A stretch of DNA of 64,000 nt from Schistocerca nitens (taxonomy: Eukaryota > Arthropoda > Insecta > Orthoptera > Acrididae), in contig NC_064615.1 of assembly GCF_023898315.1 (NCBI RefSeq), forward strand, positions 4,722,501-4,786,500. Reading direction: 5' to 3'. A program made the position numbers and the translations under genes. The notes beneath the pieces are model-generated. The model did not search any database. It saw only the letters and a program-made list of their open reading frames with translations, and was not told where the DNA came from. Positions 1 through 11,229 of the stretch are shown one piece after another. Each line of letters opens with the position of its first letter. Positions within the stretch are counted from its first letter, which is position 1.

Positions 1-73
1 GCTGTAGGGTGGCTTAGCAGGTGGCCTCCGTGGCTGTGCATACTGCAACTTCAAACCTGACCACCCACAACTA

Positions 74-800
74 CACTGAAGAGCCAAAGAAACTGGTACA
101 CCTGCCTAATATTGTGTAAGGCCCCCGCGAGCCCACGGAAGTGCTGCAACACGACGTGACATCGCACAGACTCGACTAATGTCTGAAGTAGAGCTGGAGG
201 CAACTTAACATGATTCCTGCAGGGCTGTTAATAAATCCACAGGAGTATGAGGTCGGTGGAGATCTCTTCTGAACAGCACGTTGCAAGGCATCCCAGATAT
301 GCTCAATAATGTGCATGTCAGGGGAGTCTGGTGGCCAGCAGAAATGTTTAAATTCAGAAGATGGCCCAACAGTGAAATCTGCAGCAATTTGAGGAAGGGT
401 TGCAATTCTGTCATGTTGAATGATTTTCTTCAGTAGTCATTGGTCCCATTCTTGCAGAATCTTTTTCCACCCGCAGCGATGTCAGAGATTTTATGTTTTA
501 CTGGATTCCTGATAGTCACATACACTCATGAAATGATCCTATGGGAAAATCCCCACTTCATCGCTACCTCGGAGATGGAGATGCTGGGTCCCATCACTTG
601 TGCGGCGACTACAACACCATGATCAAACTCACTTAAATCTTGATAACCTGCCATTGTAGCAGCAATAATTGATCTAACAACTGTGTCAGACACTTGCTAT
701 CTTATGTAGGTGTTGCCGACTGCAGTGCCATATTCTGCCTGTTTACATCTCTCTGTATTTGAATACACATGCCTATATCATTTCCTTTGGCACTTCAGTG
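74..800 (-). mobile_element. Tc1-like DNA transposon, internally deleted
   Basis: The ends are inverted repeats: cactgaagagccaaag at the left and, read inverted, cactgaagtgccaaag at the right, both flanked by TA (72-73 and 801-802), the usual Tc1/mariner target. On the minus strand, residues resembling a Tc1 transposase N-terminus (MAGYQDLSEFD...) read from about 652 down to 420. After a gap, a piece like the C-terminal catalytic region follows near 320-205. The middle of the transposase, including most catalytic residues, is missing, and there are stops and frameshifts, so it cannot encode an enzyme. A full-length relative would be about 1.5 kb; this one is 727 bp. Superfamily call confident, family unknown. 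Confidence 0.72.
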
Positions 801-869
801 TATTTGTAATTTAGTATGAAGCATTCATGGAAGATTCTTGCAATACCTTCTGTTTATAATGTTTGTATA

Positions 870-1170
870 CAGAATGAGATTTTCACTCTACAGTGGAGTG
901 TGCGCTGATATGAAACTTCCTAGCAGATTAAAAGTGTGTGCCGGACCGAGACTCGAACTCGGGACCTCTGCCTTTCGCGGGTAAGTGCTCTACCATTTGA
1001 GCTACCCAAGCACGACTCACGCCCCGTCCTAACAGCTTTACTTCTGCCAGTACATCGGGGCATAAGTCATGCTCGGGTACCTCAGATGATAGAGCCCTTG
1101 CCTGTGAAAGGCAAAGGTCCCGTGTTCGAGTCTCAATCCAGCACACAGTTTTAATCTGCCAGGAAGTTTC
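870..1170. mobile_element. Fold-back retroposon with two opposed tRNA-like arms
   Basis: A 301-bp unit flanked by a perfect 12-bp direct repeat aatgtttgtata (858-869 and 1171-1182). Inside, 911-1012 and 1070-1170 are about 100-bp imperfect inverted repeats. Each arm holds a tRNA-like sequence: minus strand 938-1012 and plus strand 1070-1144, both with a D-arm-like gctc...gagc and a B-box-like gttcgagtctc. The left end carries about 40 extra bases (cagaatgagattttcactc...) absent from the right. The long TSD argues for retroposition and the double tRNA-like arms for a Pol III origin. I recall similar repeats in several arthropods, but that is memory, not a search. These are not functional tRNA genes: the anticodon stems are imperfect and both arms are embedded in the repeat. 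Confidence 0.7.
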
Positions 1171-1182
1171 AATGTTTGTATA

Positions 1183-2065
1183 TACTGTATAAAAATATAA
1201 ATAGCTATATTTTATATGACGCCATATATCAAACAGTACACTTCGTCAATAACACTATACTAGTTGCACAAGATAGCAGCCTATGCGAAGTAAAACTTAA
1301 TGTACCAAGAGCAGTAGACATTTGAAGCACATGGTTTAAGGCAAATTCACTTCAGGTAAATGATACAAAAACTGAGGATACATTGTTCACTTTAATTTCA
1401 CCAGAAGATAACAAACTTTCTTGTTTTTCACATTGACCTGAGACTTAAACAGCATACTCCTATGGAGAAACTTTGCAACAAACATCTCAGATAGTATACT
1501 TGCTGCACAAATAGAGGGGTCGTATCAGCAAAATGTTCTTATTATATGCATACTTTGTCTTCTCCTATTCACATGTGATCAATGGAATTCTGTTATGGGG
1601 AAATTCCAGTGCTGCAAAAGTAATATTTAAATGTCCAAAAGCGAGGTTAGATGTACTGCCCGACTTCCACCACAAGAATCTTGTATGAATTACTTTCAGA
1701 AACTTAATACTATGACAGTACCAAATTTATGTATGTATAGTTGCCTGGTCCATGTTAAGCAAATACAAATCAGTTTATTCTTAGGAATTCTGTACATTAG
1801 CATGACACAAGAGCTGCACGTGCAATTGGCGTGTCATACACCAAACTAGCAACGATCCATCGCAATTATAAAAATCAGTTAACATATTTCCATAATGTGC
1901 TTGTGTGTGTATGAATAACTTCAATTATAGGACTGAAAGTAAAAAAAATACTACACAGTGGCAGAATTTCAAAACAGTATAGTAGAAGATACTTTCATGA
2001 TGATAAACTGTTTAGAACAATAACACACATATTGTACAATACTTCATGTTACACTAATCAACTTC
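1183..2065. other. Spacer without recognisable gene
   Basis: AT-rich, stop-dense on both strands. No transposon termini, tRNA-like box or protein similarity was recognised. Confidence 0.5.
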
Positions 2066-2860
2066 CTAAAGTAGTGTTCTGTCACCCATCCAACCTACTC
2101 AACATCAAGATCTACTCCTATACCAGCTCCACTCCCTTCTCCCTGTGGGAGGCCTAAATGCAAGACCTGCCAAATCTGCCCATCCAGCACTTCCTAATCC
2201 AGTCCTGTCGCAGGACTGTTCCACCTGTCAGAGGAGGGGCCACCTGTGAAAAGGGCCATGTCATGTACCAATGTTGCTGCAAACACTGCATAGCTTTTTA
2301 TGTTGGTATGACTACTAACAAGCTGTCCAGCAGGATGAATGACCACTGCCAAACTGTTGTCAAGAACAAAGCTGACCAACCAGTGGTGCAGCTGAGCAAA
2401 ATATGCTCAAATTCAATGGCTGCTTCACAATCTGGGTCATATGTATCCTCCCCTCCACCACCAGCTTGTCTGAACTAAGTAGGTGGAAGTTATGTTTGCA
2501 ACACATCCTTCACTCCTGTGTTCATCCTAGCCTCAATAAATTTCCAGTAACCACTGTCTCCAAACCCACCATCCAACAGTTTTCCCATGCTCTGCCTATC
2601 ACCACCCCCTCCCTATTGATGTACCCATGTAACATTTCAGCATGCGCCACACCCAACCGGCTCCGACACCTACGCATTGTGCCTAGCCCATACACCTACC
2701 ACTCATCCTTCCTGCATTCCTAGCCACCAAACTGGCTGCCTCCCTCAGAGGAACTCGCCACCCACCACCAGCTCCTCTTCCTAATCTCGCTCTCTCCCCA
2801 CCTCTCACAAGCCCCATCCCAACCAACTGCAGCAATGGCACTGTGTGTGCAGATGGAACC
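2066..2860 (+). mobile_element. Penelope-like element fragment, copy 1 (GIY-YIG region)
   Basis: A translated stretch around 2080-2420 resembles the linker and GIY-YIG-type nuclease end of Penelope-like elements: a cysteine-rich C-x-x-C linker (CGRPKCKTC) is followed by CCCKHCIAFYVGMTTNKLSS and a distal R...H. The same region recurs twice downstream (3.4-4.5 kb minus, 4.5-5.7 kb plus), which is the best evidence that it is a repeat. Frameshifts break the frame, and the reverse transcriptase part is absent here. Family call rests on motif order and the reverse transcriptase tail in the sibling copies; moderate confidence. Confidence 0.5.
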
Positions 2861-3159
2861 ACGCAGTGGCGTAGCTGTGTGTATGCGTGCCTTCTGTGTA
2901 TATTTATGCTCTAGCTCAAGAAAGGATTTACTGTAAAAATTAGCAGTTTTTCTTTCTTTTTTGTGTCTGCCTGTTGGTGACTCAATGCTTCTGATTTTTG
3001 ATAAGTGAACTCCTTTACTTCTGAAGCATTCACAAATCAAATGTAAAGATGATGTAATGTGCAAAGAGTAGTGCACAAACACAATGTAACTCCATTAATT
3101 AATAATGCAAACTCCATGCAGGAATATCAACAATGTAGGAAAAGACACACTGCTACTTA
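2861..3159. other. Spacer, likely flanking or terminal PLE sequence
   Basis: No gene seen. It lies between PLE copy 1 and the terminal region of copy 2 and may be terminal repeat sequence of one of them. Confidence 0.35.
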
Positions 3160-3244
3160 CTGTAAAGAATACACTCAAGTTGCAGACACGAACAATATAA
3201 CACACTTACACAAAGCTTTTGGCCACATCCTTCATCAGTAAAAA

Positions 3245-3245
<1 letters not shown>
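3160..3245 (-). ncRNA. Degenerate hammerhead-ribozyme-like motif at a PLE end
   Basis: On the minus strand CTGATGA (about 3239-3233) is followed by a short potential stem (AGG..TGTGGCC) and then AAAAGCTT where a hammerhead needs GAAA. Penelope-like elements are known to carry hammerhead motifs in their terminal repeats, and this lies at the 3' side of PLE copy 2. The GAAA core is mutated, and I could not close stems I and III convincingly, so it is at best a dead remnant. Confidence 0.3.
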
Positions 3246-3309
<64 letters not shown>

Positions 3310-3332
3310 GCAAGCAAGCAAGCAAGCAAGCA
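3244..3332. repeat. (CA)n followed by (CAAG)n microsatellite
   Basis: About 65 bp of uninterrupted CA dinucleotides, then (CAAG) tetramers to about 3332. It forms part of the terminal region of the adjacent PLE copy. Open frames through it encode only low-complexity peptides and are not genes. Confidence 0.95.
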
Positions 3333-3372
3333 CACCTCATGCACACACAACCACCAGCTCCAGCATCTCAGG

Positions 3373-4530
3373 CTAGAATGCAACTATCACGTGGGACGCA
3401 AGAGCAATCTGGAGAGGGTTGGGAAGGAGAAGGGATAGTAGTTTATGGGTGGGAAGAGAGATGAACGCTGTCTGGTGGAGTGTGCCAACAAGTGCAGCGT
3501 CAGGAGGTTGTGTGGCAGGGAGGTTGGGAAGAAAGGAGAGGAGCGGGAAAAGACGGGCAAATGCATTGGCAAAGGGCTGCAAATAAACAGGATGGGAGAT
3601 GAGAATGGGGAGGAGATGACAGGACAGAGGAGGTGGAAACTGTTGGGAAGAGGGGGACAGTATGTCACCATAGGTTGAGACCAGGATAGTTATGGGAGAA
3701 TGTGTAGTAAGGATGATGACTCCCATCTGTGCAGTTCAGAAAAACTGATCGTGATACCAATACAAAAAGCTGAGCAATGATTGCAGCAGAGCCGGTAAAT
3801 GACATGGCTGCTTTCCTGTGACAGGACTGGAATAGGAAATGCCGGGTGAGTGGATTGGGCACTGGGTCTTCTACAGTGATATGATTCTTGTGGCAAGGGA
3901 CTGGGATTGGGAGTGGCATTGGGATGAACTATGATGATGTGGAGGTTGGGTGGCTGACGGAACACCACTTTAGGAGAGGTGGGAAGTATCTCTGGTAGAA
4001 TGTCCCTCATTTCAGGGCACAACGATAGGTAATCAAAGGGCAGCAAAGAATGTGGTTCAGTTGTTCCATTTCGGGATGGTACTGGGTTATGAAGGGGACA
4101 CTCCTTTGTAGCTGGTTCTTGGGGGTGGTGGAAGGATTGGTGGTGTGAGGGGAAATGGCATGGGAGATCTGTTTGCAAATTAGCTCTGGGGAAAAGTGCC
4201 TGTCTGTGAAGGCCTTGGTGAGGCCCTCAGCAGACTAGGCAAGGGAGTTTTTGTCACTGCAGATACGCCGTTCCCCAGTGGCCAGGATGTATTGGAGGGA
4301 TCTTTTGATGTGAAAGGGATGGCAGCTGTCAAAATGCAGTAACTGTTGGTAGTTGGTGGATTTAATGTGGACAGAGGTGTGGATGGAGCCATCAGAGCGG
4401 AGGAGGTCAACATATAGGAAGGTGACACGCTGGGTTGAGGAGGACCGTGTAAAGCGGATGGGAGAGAATGTGTTGAGGTTGTGAAAGAACGAAGATGAGG
4501 TGTCTTGGTCCTGAATCCAGATCATGAAGA
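3373..4530 (-). mobile_element. Penelope-like element fragment, copy 2
   Basis: Read on the minus strand from 4530 downward: the C-terminal end of a PLE-type reverse transcriptase (FLYVDLLRSDG, then LHFDSCHPFHIKRSLQY and RRICSDKNS), a proline-rich linker (PEILPTSPKVVF), and a decayed GIY-YIG region with the C-x-x-C-like linker. The order RT tail, linker, GIY-YIG is diagnostic for Penelope-like elements. The frame is broken by several shifts and stops. Copy 3 starts at essentially the same point on the other strand, so the two make a head-to-head inverted pair. Confidence 0.62.
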
Positions 4531-5690
4531 TCTTTGTTATCTTCATTCCTTCACAATATCAACACCTTCTCTACAACCCACTTCTTGACAGCTGCCATCC
4601 CTCTGACATCAAAAAGTCTGTCCCATACAGCGTAGACACCGGGGGCAGCGTATCTGCAGTGACAAAAACTCCATTGCTCAGTAAGCTGAGGGTCTCACGC
4701 AGGCCTTCGCAGACAGGCACTGTTCCCCAGGGTTAATTTGCAAACAGATTTCCCATGTCATTTCCCCTCACACCACCAATCCTCCCACCACTGCGAAGAA
4801 CCAGCCACAAATAAGTTTCTCCTTCATAAGCCAGTACCACCCGGGACTGGAACAACTGAACCACAACCTTCGCCAGGGCTTTCATTACCTATCATCGTGC
4901 CCTGAAATGAGGAACATCCCACCCGAGATACTTCCCACCTCTCCTAAAGTTGTGTTCCATCATCCACCCAACCCCCAAAACATTCTAAGTCGTCCCTATG
5001 CCACTCCCAATCCCAACTCCTTGCCTCATACGTCTGTGGAAGACCCATGTGCAAACCCTGTCCAATCCATCCACCCAGCACTTCCTATTCCTGTCCTACC
5101 CCATCAGGAGCCAGTCCACCTGTGAAAGCAGCCATGTCATTCACCAGCTCTGCTGCAGTCACTGCACAGCTTTTTTATATTGGTATGACTGCCATTCAGC
5201 TGTCCACCAGGAAGAACGGCCACTGCTAAACTGTGGCCAAGAGCAAAGTAGAGTACCCGTGGCACAACATGCAGCTGAACACATGATTTCAATGGCTGCT
5301 TCACTAGCCGAGTCGTCTGGATGCTTCCCTGCACCACCAGCTTTTCTGAACTGCACAGATGGGTGTTACCTTTACAACACATTCTCTGCTCCCATAACTA
5401 TCCCAGCCTCAACCTACGGTAACATACTGTCCCCTACCCTCCACCCAACAGTTTCTAATCCCTCTGACCTATCATCTCCTCCCCATTCTCATCTCCCACC
5501 TGTTTATTTGCAGCCCTCTGACAATGCATCGGTCAGTTTTTTCCCCCCACTCCTCCTTTTTTCTCCATCTCTCTTCCCCTTAGCCTCCTGACACTGTGCC
5601 TGCTAGCAGTGCAGTCTAGTTGCTGCACACTCCACCAGACAGTGTTTGTCTCCCTCCCCACCCACACGCTACTATCCCTTCCTTTGTTTT
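4531..5690 (+). mobile_element. Penelope-like element fragment, copy 3 (inverted partner)
   Basis: The plus strand repeats the copy 2 content in opposite orientation: shortened RT tail (DSCHPSDIKKSVPYS at about 4585-4630), the PEILPTSPKVVFHHPPN linker (about 4923), the cysteine linker near 5040, and a GIY-YIG-like stretch (FYIGMTAIQLSTRKNGHC) ending at about 5226, then the tail to about 5690. A stop follows the last motif and frames change several times, so it is non-coding now. The inverted junction at about 4525-4545 could be two independent truncated insertions or a fold-back rearrangement. Confidence 0.6.
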
Positions 5691-6600
5691 GTTTTATGGT
5701 GCAAAGACAACTAGTGTTATACACACCCACATCAGAACCGTAGAACACAAAGACAAAAAAGGAGTTAGCAACAGAAGGAAAGACAATTAAAAACATACAC
5801 CATAGAGACAACAGAGATCCCGAACTAAAGATTAAATGTCCTATGCCATATTGCTACAAGAGATAAAAAGTAAAACACTTTCAACAGCCTGTGTGGGTCA
5901 TTCACTACAATGGCTTAACTCCGACAGCAAACATAAATGAGAAGGCTCCTGTTGTTGGAATTTCAAGTTCCTTATAAGTATTCTAATCTAATAGGTAGTC
6001 TTCAGTATTACATGTAATACAAAAATGTAACATTAATGTTTTCCAGACTGATTAATATATGTAAATGTTATACTTCTTTCTATGAAAGGAGACAAGACAG
6101 ACCTAGGTAGTTATCTTCCAGGTTCCTTACTGTCATCTTTTCTCCAAAATATTCGAAAAAGTAATGTACTAAGGAGTAGTCTTCCACTGAGGTATGAACA
6201 CTTACTAGGCAATTCACAATCGGAATTCCAGCAAAGTTGCTGAAATAAGACTGGCATTTATACACCAAATATTACAAGCCTTAACAGGGGATGTGATGGA
6301 TTTTGGTCCAAAGAATCAATTTTAAAAATATTGTTTTCTTGATCTACACAGTTTAACCTATGTCATGTGTATATTTAATCGTAATGCCTTTAAATTGTTA
6401 AAATGATTGACTCTGCACTGGCGGCCATTCTCACTTTTTCCGACATTTGGGAAACTGCTTGCTTCAGTAGAATTTTTGTCAGTGTGAAGGCTATTTTTTC
6501 AATATCTTTGACTGACATCTATATCTCTGGCTGACATCTGTATCTTTGCCTGAGGTTGATTTAAGTTTTGACAATACTAATACATATTAGCTGGTGGAAT
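5691..6600. other. Spacer without recognisable gene
   Basis: Nothing identified on either strand; short open frames only. Confidence 0.5.
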
Positions 6601-6628
6601 GCTGAATTTGTAAACCTTTATGTGGAAG

Positions 6629-8182
6629 TCAAAATTTATTCACAACGGGGAGTGGAAAACTTTGTTTAGGAAATGGAGGTTTCATAGAAATCAGTTTACC
6701 ACAGAAAAAAAAGAGGAATCAGCTCAAAATGAAGACCATAAGCCCTCAGCTTCAGCATCGAAACTTGGGACAGGAGAATTGCACAGGTTGATTTGTATTC
6801 CACTGGATTTGGACTTATTGATTTAGATTTTCTCTGCCAGGCTAAAAAGTTTTCATGTTCATGGGTTAGATGTAAAAATGTGGAATGCATGATTGTTGGT
6901 GAAGAAAGAGGAGTGGGAAAAGTTTGCTATTTTAATTTAATTTGTAATTCATGTGGCTATGAATTTTCATTTTCCTCCTCCAAAAACCTGACACTGGTAT
7001 CTATGAAAGTGATTTTAGGTTAGCATATGCTCTAAGATGCCTTGGACAGGGCAGGGAAAGAGGTAATTTATTATGTAGTTTTCTGAACATGCCTCCACCT
7101 TGTGCAAGCTTTGAAAAAACAAACAAAGTCCTTATGAAGGAAGCAGTGGAGGAATTGGTGGTGATAAACCAAATAGAAATAGATCCTGGGGTAGGTATTC
7201 ATGACAGTGAATCTCCTACAAATATTACTGACCTGTGTGTGACTGTAGATGGGACCTGGATTTAAAGGGGTCACACATCTCTTTATGGAGTTGCATCTGT
7301 TATTGGTATTGACTCGGGTAAAGTTTCAGATGTAGGAATTATGTCTAAATACTGCCACCAGTGTAACAAGGAAAATTTACAACAATGAAGACAGTGAGAA
7401 ACTGTGGCAAGAAGAGCATGCAGCTGCATGCTCTAAAAATTATAGTGGCTTAAGTGGGGGGATGGAGGCTGCTGCAGTTGTGAGGGTGTTCTCGACTTGG
7501 ATGCCAGTATAGTGTTAGATATACTAAATACCTTGGGGACGGAGACTCCTCTTCGTTCAAAGCTCTAACAGATACAAATCCATACAATACAACAACAGAA
7601 AAGTTGGAATGTGTTGACCACATCCAAAAGAGGCTCGGTAGTAGGTTTCGTCACTTGCTGAAAGAGAAGAACGGTGAAGTACTTGAGGATGGAGAACCAC
7701 TAGGAGGAAAAGGCAGGCTTACTCTGAAAGAAATTTATTTTCTTCAGTTATTTTATGGGAAAGCTATCAGGAAAAACACACATAATTTAGAGGCAATTAG
7801 GCGTGCTGTGTAGGCAATTTTTTTCCACAAACTATCCACTGACCAAATACCAATGTACAATCTGTGTCCAAAAGAGGATTGGTGTAAGTTCAACAACAAA
7901 AATGAGATGTGTTCACATAAACATCAATTACCAGAATCAGTTATGAATGCGTGTCTATGATGCAGTTTTATGTCACAATAATGGAAATAATGGCAGAATT
8001 GAAGTGCCGAGAGTTGGTATAAATCCTGGTGTGTTTACAACAAAAGCATTTTACACAGTCAACAAGAGCAGGATCAAGAAAGCTAACAGGTCAGTGTCTT
8101 ACCTGCAATTACAGGCCAGGTAGATTCGAAGAGTAGAGAAGAGAAACCTAGAGGATAAGGAGTATCAGTCTGCAAGATTTTA
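6629..8182 (+). pseudogene. Mutator-domain transposase pseudogene
   Basis: Pieces in order match what I know of the insect 'Mutator-like transposase' family. First comes a basic N-terminal segment (KWRFHRNQFTTEKK, then KPSASASKLG). A cysteine-pair region follows (CNSCGYEFSF), then LRCLGQGRE and NMPPPCASFEKTNKVLMKE. The first catalytic aspartate lies in VTVDGTW (codon at about 7248), then NYSGLSGGMEAA. The second acidic motif is RYTKYLGDGDSSSFKAL (7536-7547), followed by the longest open piece, KLECVDHIQKRLGSRFRHLL to AIRRAV, and C-terminal NNGNNGRIEVPRVGINPGVF. A stop lies right after VDGTW (7263), frames shift near 6790 and 7390, a stop interrupts at about 7810, and about 150 or more residues look deleted near 7958. 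No terminal repeats were found. It could be a transposon relic or a decayed domesticated gene. Confidence 0.7.
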
Positions 8183-9590
8183 AAATTGAGGTAAGCTTAT
8201 TAGATGTAAAAAAAAAGAGAGAGAGAGAGAGGGGGGGGGTACATTTTCACTAATTAGGCATAAACATCCTCTAACTCTCAAGCAGTTGGCCCTATGTACA
8301 AAGTGCAGCGAACAGAATATAATTAATAGACATAATCATGGTCCATAGAAGGCACTTATGTGATGTTTATTTAACCATGCAATTAGCTAATTTCAACCAA
8401 GAATGATTGTCAGGCACATTTGTAACATCTGTATTTCGTATCATTTTCAAATCACTCAGCTGCAGGCAAAAAGTAGCATATTCCGTCTCTTTACGAAAGG
8501 AGCCACACAGTGACTTATTAAGCATCTGGAAGCTGTGGATTCCCACAAATACAAAATTTTAACAAATGTAATTGTTTTTCACCATTGCATTGTCGTTTCC
8601 AAATGCTGAGCCCATATCTGTTCCTTGGTTACTGTTTCAGTAAACACAGTGATAACTGTTGTCGTACATCTAAGTGAGCAGCAGTAACAGTGAGCTAGGT
8701 AAAAAAAAAAAAAAAAAATTACAATCCGTGCAAGAAAAGGAACCACGATCATGAGCTAGCAGCACAGTTGTCTAAGAGTTGCTGTGTAATGGAATAAATG
8801 GTTGGCTGGGACCTGATTCAACTGCACTGTTTAATGCCTCGAGTGGGTCGTTACCTGTCTGCAACAGCGGAATGGTATAATGAAACATTATTTCATTATT
8901 GTTTAAGTAAACAGTGCTTTAGCACATATTTTGTAAGGATATTTTATTGGTGTTTAATTACACTATGATTTTGTTCTACATGTTTACCTTGGTAATAAAG
9001 ACAGCTATTGTTTACACGTGTACAAAGTACACCATGCACCCACTTGAGTTACAAAAATCGGTACGCCCACTCGACAGTTAAACTGACTTGTTACACACAA
9101 ATTCAATGAGAAAAATTGTTCAAATGATCTATGGACCATGTGACTACTTATGAGACATACTGAATAGTATTAACTGTGTCCAATGACTGTTTAATAATAA
9201 TCAATTTGCATTATGCCATTTGTTAATTAAGCCTATTAGTGAGCTCCCCAAACAATTTAAGGCTTTTGCTCTTCATGTAAGTATTTGTCTTGGCAATAAA
9301 TGACTCAACAGTACATACCGTTTTGTTTTCCATTCAATAGGCCTAATGTCTATCTGAATCATTTTCTGGGGTAACTCATCACATAAAAAGTTAGGGCTGA
9401 TTGTATAAAAACAAACAGTAAGAAAAATGTTGTGTTCACGCACACTACACATATTCACTAATGAAATTAATCATAAATAGTCCACTATTTTAGAAGACTA
9501 TAGATGTCCATACCTACAACACTAGAAGGGGGGGGGGGGGGGGAGAGTTAAGCTGCCAGGGGCTCAGAAAGGAGTTCAATACTCATCAAC
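8183..9590. other. Spacer with short homopolymer and GA tracts
   Basis: Contains a purine run (GA then G, about 8210-8239), an A18 run at about 8701 and a G run at about 9527-9543. No gene or element ends recognised. Confidence 0.5.
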
Positions 9591-9599
9591 AAAAATGTT

Positions 9600-9900
9600 T
9601 GCACATTTGCCCAATAACATTTAATGTCTGACAGGTAGCAAAGGACGTTTTAAATCTGAAACAAACATTTTTTGTTAACAACTCCTCCAAGCTCCACAAT
9701 TTAACCTTACTCTACAGAAAGGAACAAAGTATAAAACCACAAAAATATTTGACCACCTACCTTGTGAATTACAGAAACTGGCAGAGTTTTAAAGACAAAC
9801 TGAAGTCATTTCTACTACTACTACTACTACTACAGAAACTGGCAGAGTTTTAAAGACAAACTGAAGTCATTTCTACTACTACTACTACTACAAAGATGAA
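9600..9900 (+). mobile_element. LINE C-terminal remnant with 61-bp tandem duplication
   Basis: Plus-strand reading gives KTTKIFDHLPCELQKLAEF and then FKDKLKSFL, the usual C-terminal end of CR1/Jockey-type LINE ORF2 proteins (compare IFNNLP and FKRSLKDLL in the LINE at 42.4-45.2 kb). The last segment is tandemly duplicated, 9771-9831 and 9832-9891, each unit ending in a CTA trinucleotide run. The run encodes leucines, so it may have expanded inside the old coding end. No upstream LINE sequence was recognised. Confidence 0.42.
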
Positions 9901-10351
9901 TTTCTGAGGAGACAATAATTATGTAGATGGATCAGAAAAAATACTGTTGCGTAAATGGCAACCATGCAGCAATGGTTTTCAGAAAAATATACTTTTGTCC
10001 TATTTGTAAACCTACTATGTGTTCCAGAACATGAATACAACACACGAGACAAGCAACTCAACTAAATTAAACTGCATCACTTAGAAGGATGTTGCTATTT
10101 GCAGCCGTATCAATGACGAATGATACTGAATGCAGCATAGGTAAAAACAAAACTGGGTGGAGAACAGTACCTGCAACAGCAGACTACTTTACTTTATGCC
10201 ATGGAATGAAGTTTCATAGTAATTTTTTTGCATAAAGGATGAAATCATGAATTAAACACATATGCCTACTACTGACAACAGTGGACTGGGATTAGTGGAT
10301 AAAGCCAAATCAAACAAGCAAATTGGTGATTAATTTAATCAAATAGCTAAT

Positions 10352-10357
10352 TTTATT
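10352..10357 (-). terminator. Polyadenylation signal for SLD5/GINS4
   Basis: AATAAA on the minus strand, about 243 bp beyond the stop codon at 10600 and the first canonical signal downstream. It implies a compact 3' UTR of roughly 260-270 bp. No encoded poly(A) run follows. Confidence 0.5.
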
Positions 10358-10599
10358 CTTGTGTGTTCAAAACTATTTTAGATTAATGGTTTGTAAAATG
10401 TCTTATCTTTAAAAAAAGTCAATACCTGCTATCTGGGAATTACTTTGACACATGACACAAAGCACAACTACCATGATATTACTTAACTTCAATGCACACA
10501 TCTAAATCAATTAGCTTAGAGTTTCAGTCCATAGGCACTGTAACTTCATGGGCTGAAGTTGCACATTGCAATAACACCAGCAGCGCACAGTTTTGGTCC

Positions 10600-11229
10600 T
10601 TAAATGAGCTGCACTGACCCACTCCGAACAAATTCCATCACTGATGAATACGGCAGGATATGCTGACTGTTTTCTTCCAGATCTATTTCTTCATCATCTA
10701 TTACTACTGTTGCAATGTTCTCTTTGGCACGAATGAATACATGACTTGACACATTGGGGACGACAACCATCTTCGTTTTATTGAATTCTTGAAAATTTCC
10801 GGGCATGTGACGAAAGGCTAGCAGATGAAAATGGTTTTCCATGTGGCGAACATATTCGGTCGCGAACTTGTATTCACCTGGAGACAAATATTTCGATGCA
10901 TGATCCCGCCTACTTTCCTCACTCAAAATATGGACGGTAAATTCCTCAAGTTTTGATAAACGTATCCTTAGATAGCTAGTGATGATGAAGCGTATCCTAT
11001 CTAGCTCCATTTGATGAACTATAACACGAAAATCACCTTTTTTAAGTTTATTCAAATTTTCTTCCATCTGATTAATTTGTTCTAGCATACACTCAACCAT
11101 TTCGTTTCGGTGTGGTAAAATTTCTGGACTAAATTTTTCGTTCAGCCAAGATTCTTCTAAGATTTGGAGCACTTCCCCAGCTGTCAAAGTTTCCTCCTCG
11201 CCAGAGGATATATCACTGTCAATTTCCAT
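10600..11229 (-). CDS. SLD5: GINS complex subunit SLD5 (GINS4)
   Basis: SLD5 is one of four subunits of the nuclear GINS complex, which joins MCM2-7 and CDC45 to form the replicative CMG helicase. The 209-residue product matches family length (human about 223). Visible marks are an acidic N-terminus (DSDISSGEEE), the segment ESWLNEKFSPEILPHRNEMV, a helix typical of the GINS A domain (HQMELDRIRFIITSYLRIRL, about residues 72-91), LSPGEYKFATEYV, and a C-terminal B domain ending SGSVQLI, nearly identical to the vertebrate C-terminus. The start is the ATG at 11229; the frame is open a little further up, but only to a GTG before an in-frame TAA. The coding region is a single uninterrupted exon, whereas vertebrate orthologues have several introns. 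No stops or frameshifts. An intronless gene or an intact retrocopy are both possible; absence of a poly(A) tail and presence of an E2F-like site favour a real gene. Confidence 0.93.
   Translation of the reverse strand: MEIDSDISSGEEETLTAGEVLQILEESWLNEKFSPEILPHRNEMVECMLEQINQMEENLNKLKKGDFRVIVHQMELDRIRFIITSYLRIRLSKLEEFTVHILSEESRRDHASKYLSPGEYKFATEYVRHMENHFHLLAFRHMPGNFQEFNKTKMVVVPNVSSHVFIRAKENIATVVIDDEEIDLEENSQHILPYSSVMEFVRSGSVQLI

Noticed and set aside
938-1144. Two tRNA genes in opposite orientation
   Set aside because: The arms resemble tRNAs but sit in a repeat with a 12-bp TSD, have imperfect anticodon stems and are each other's inverted copy; they are tRNA-derived retroposon parts.
3153-3464. 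Open frames through CA repeats (also 25955-26328)
   Set aside because: They encode only His/Thr or Cys/Val dipeptide repeats.
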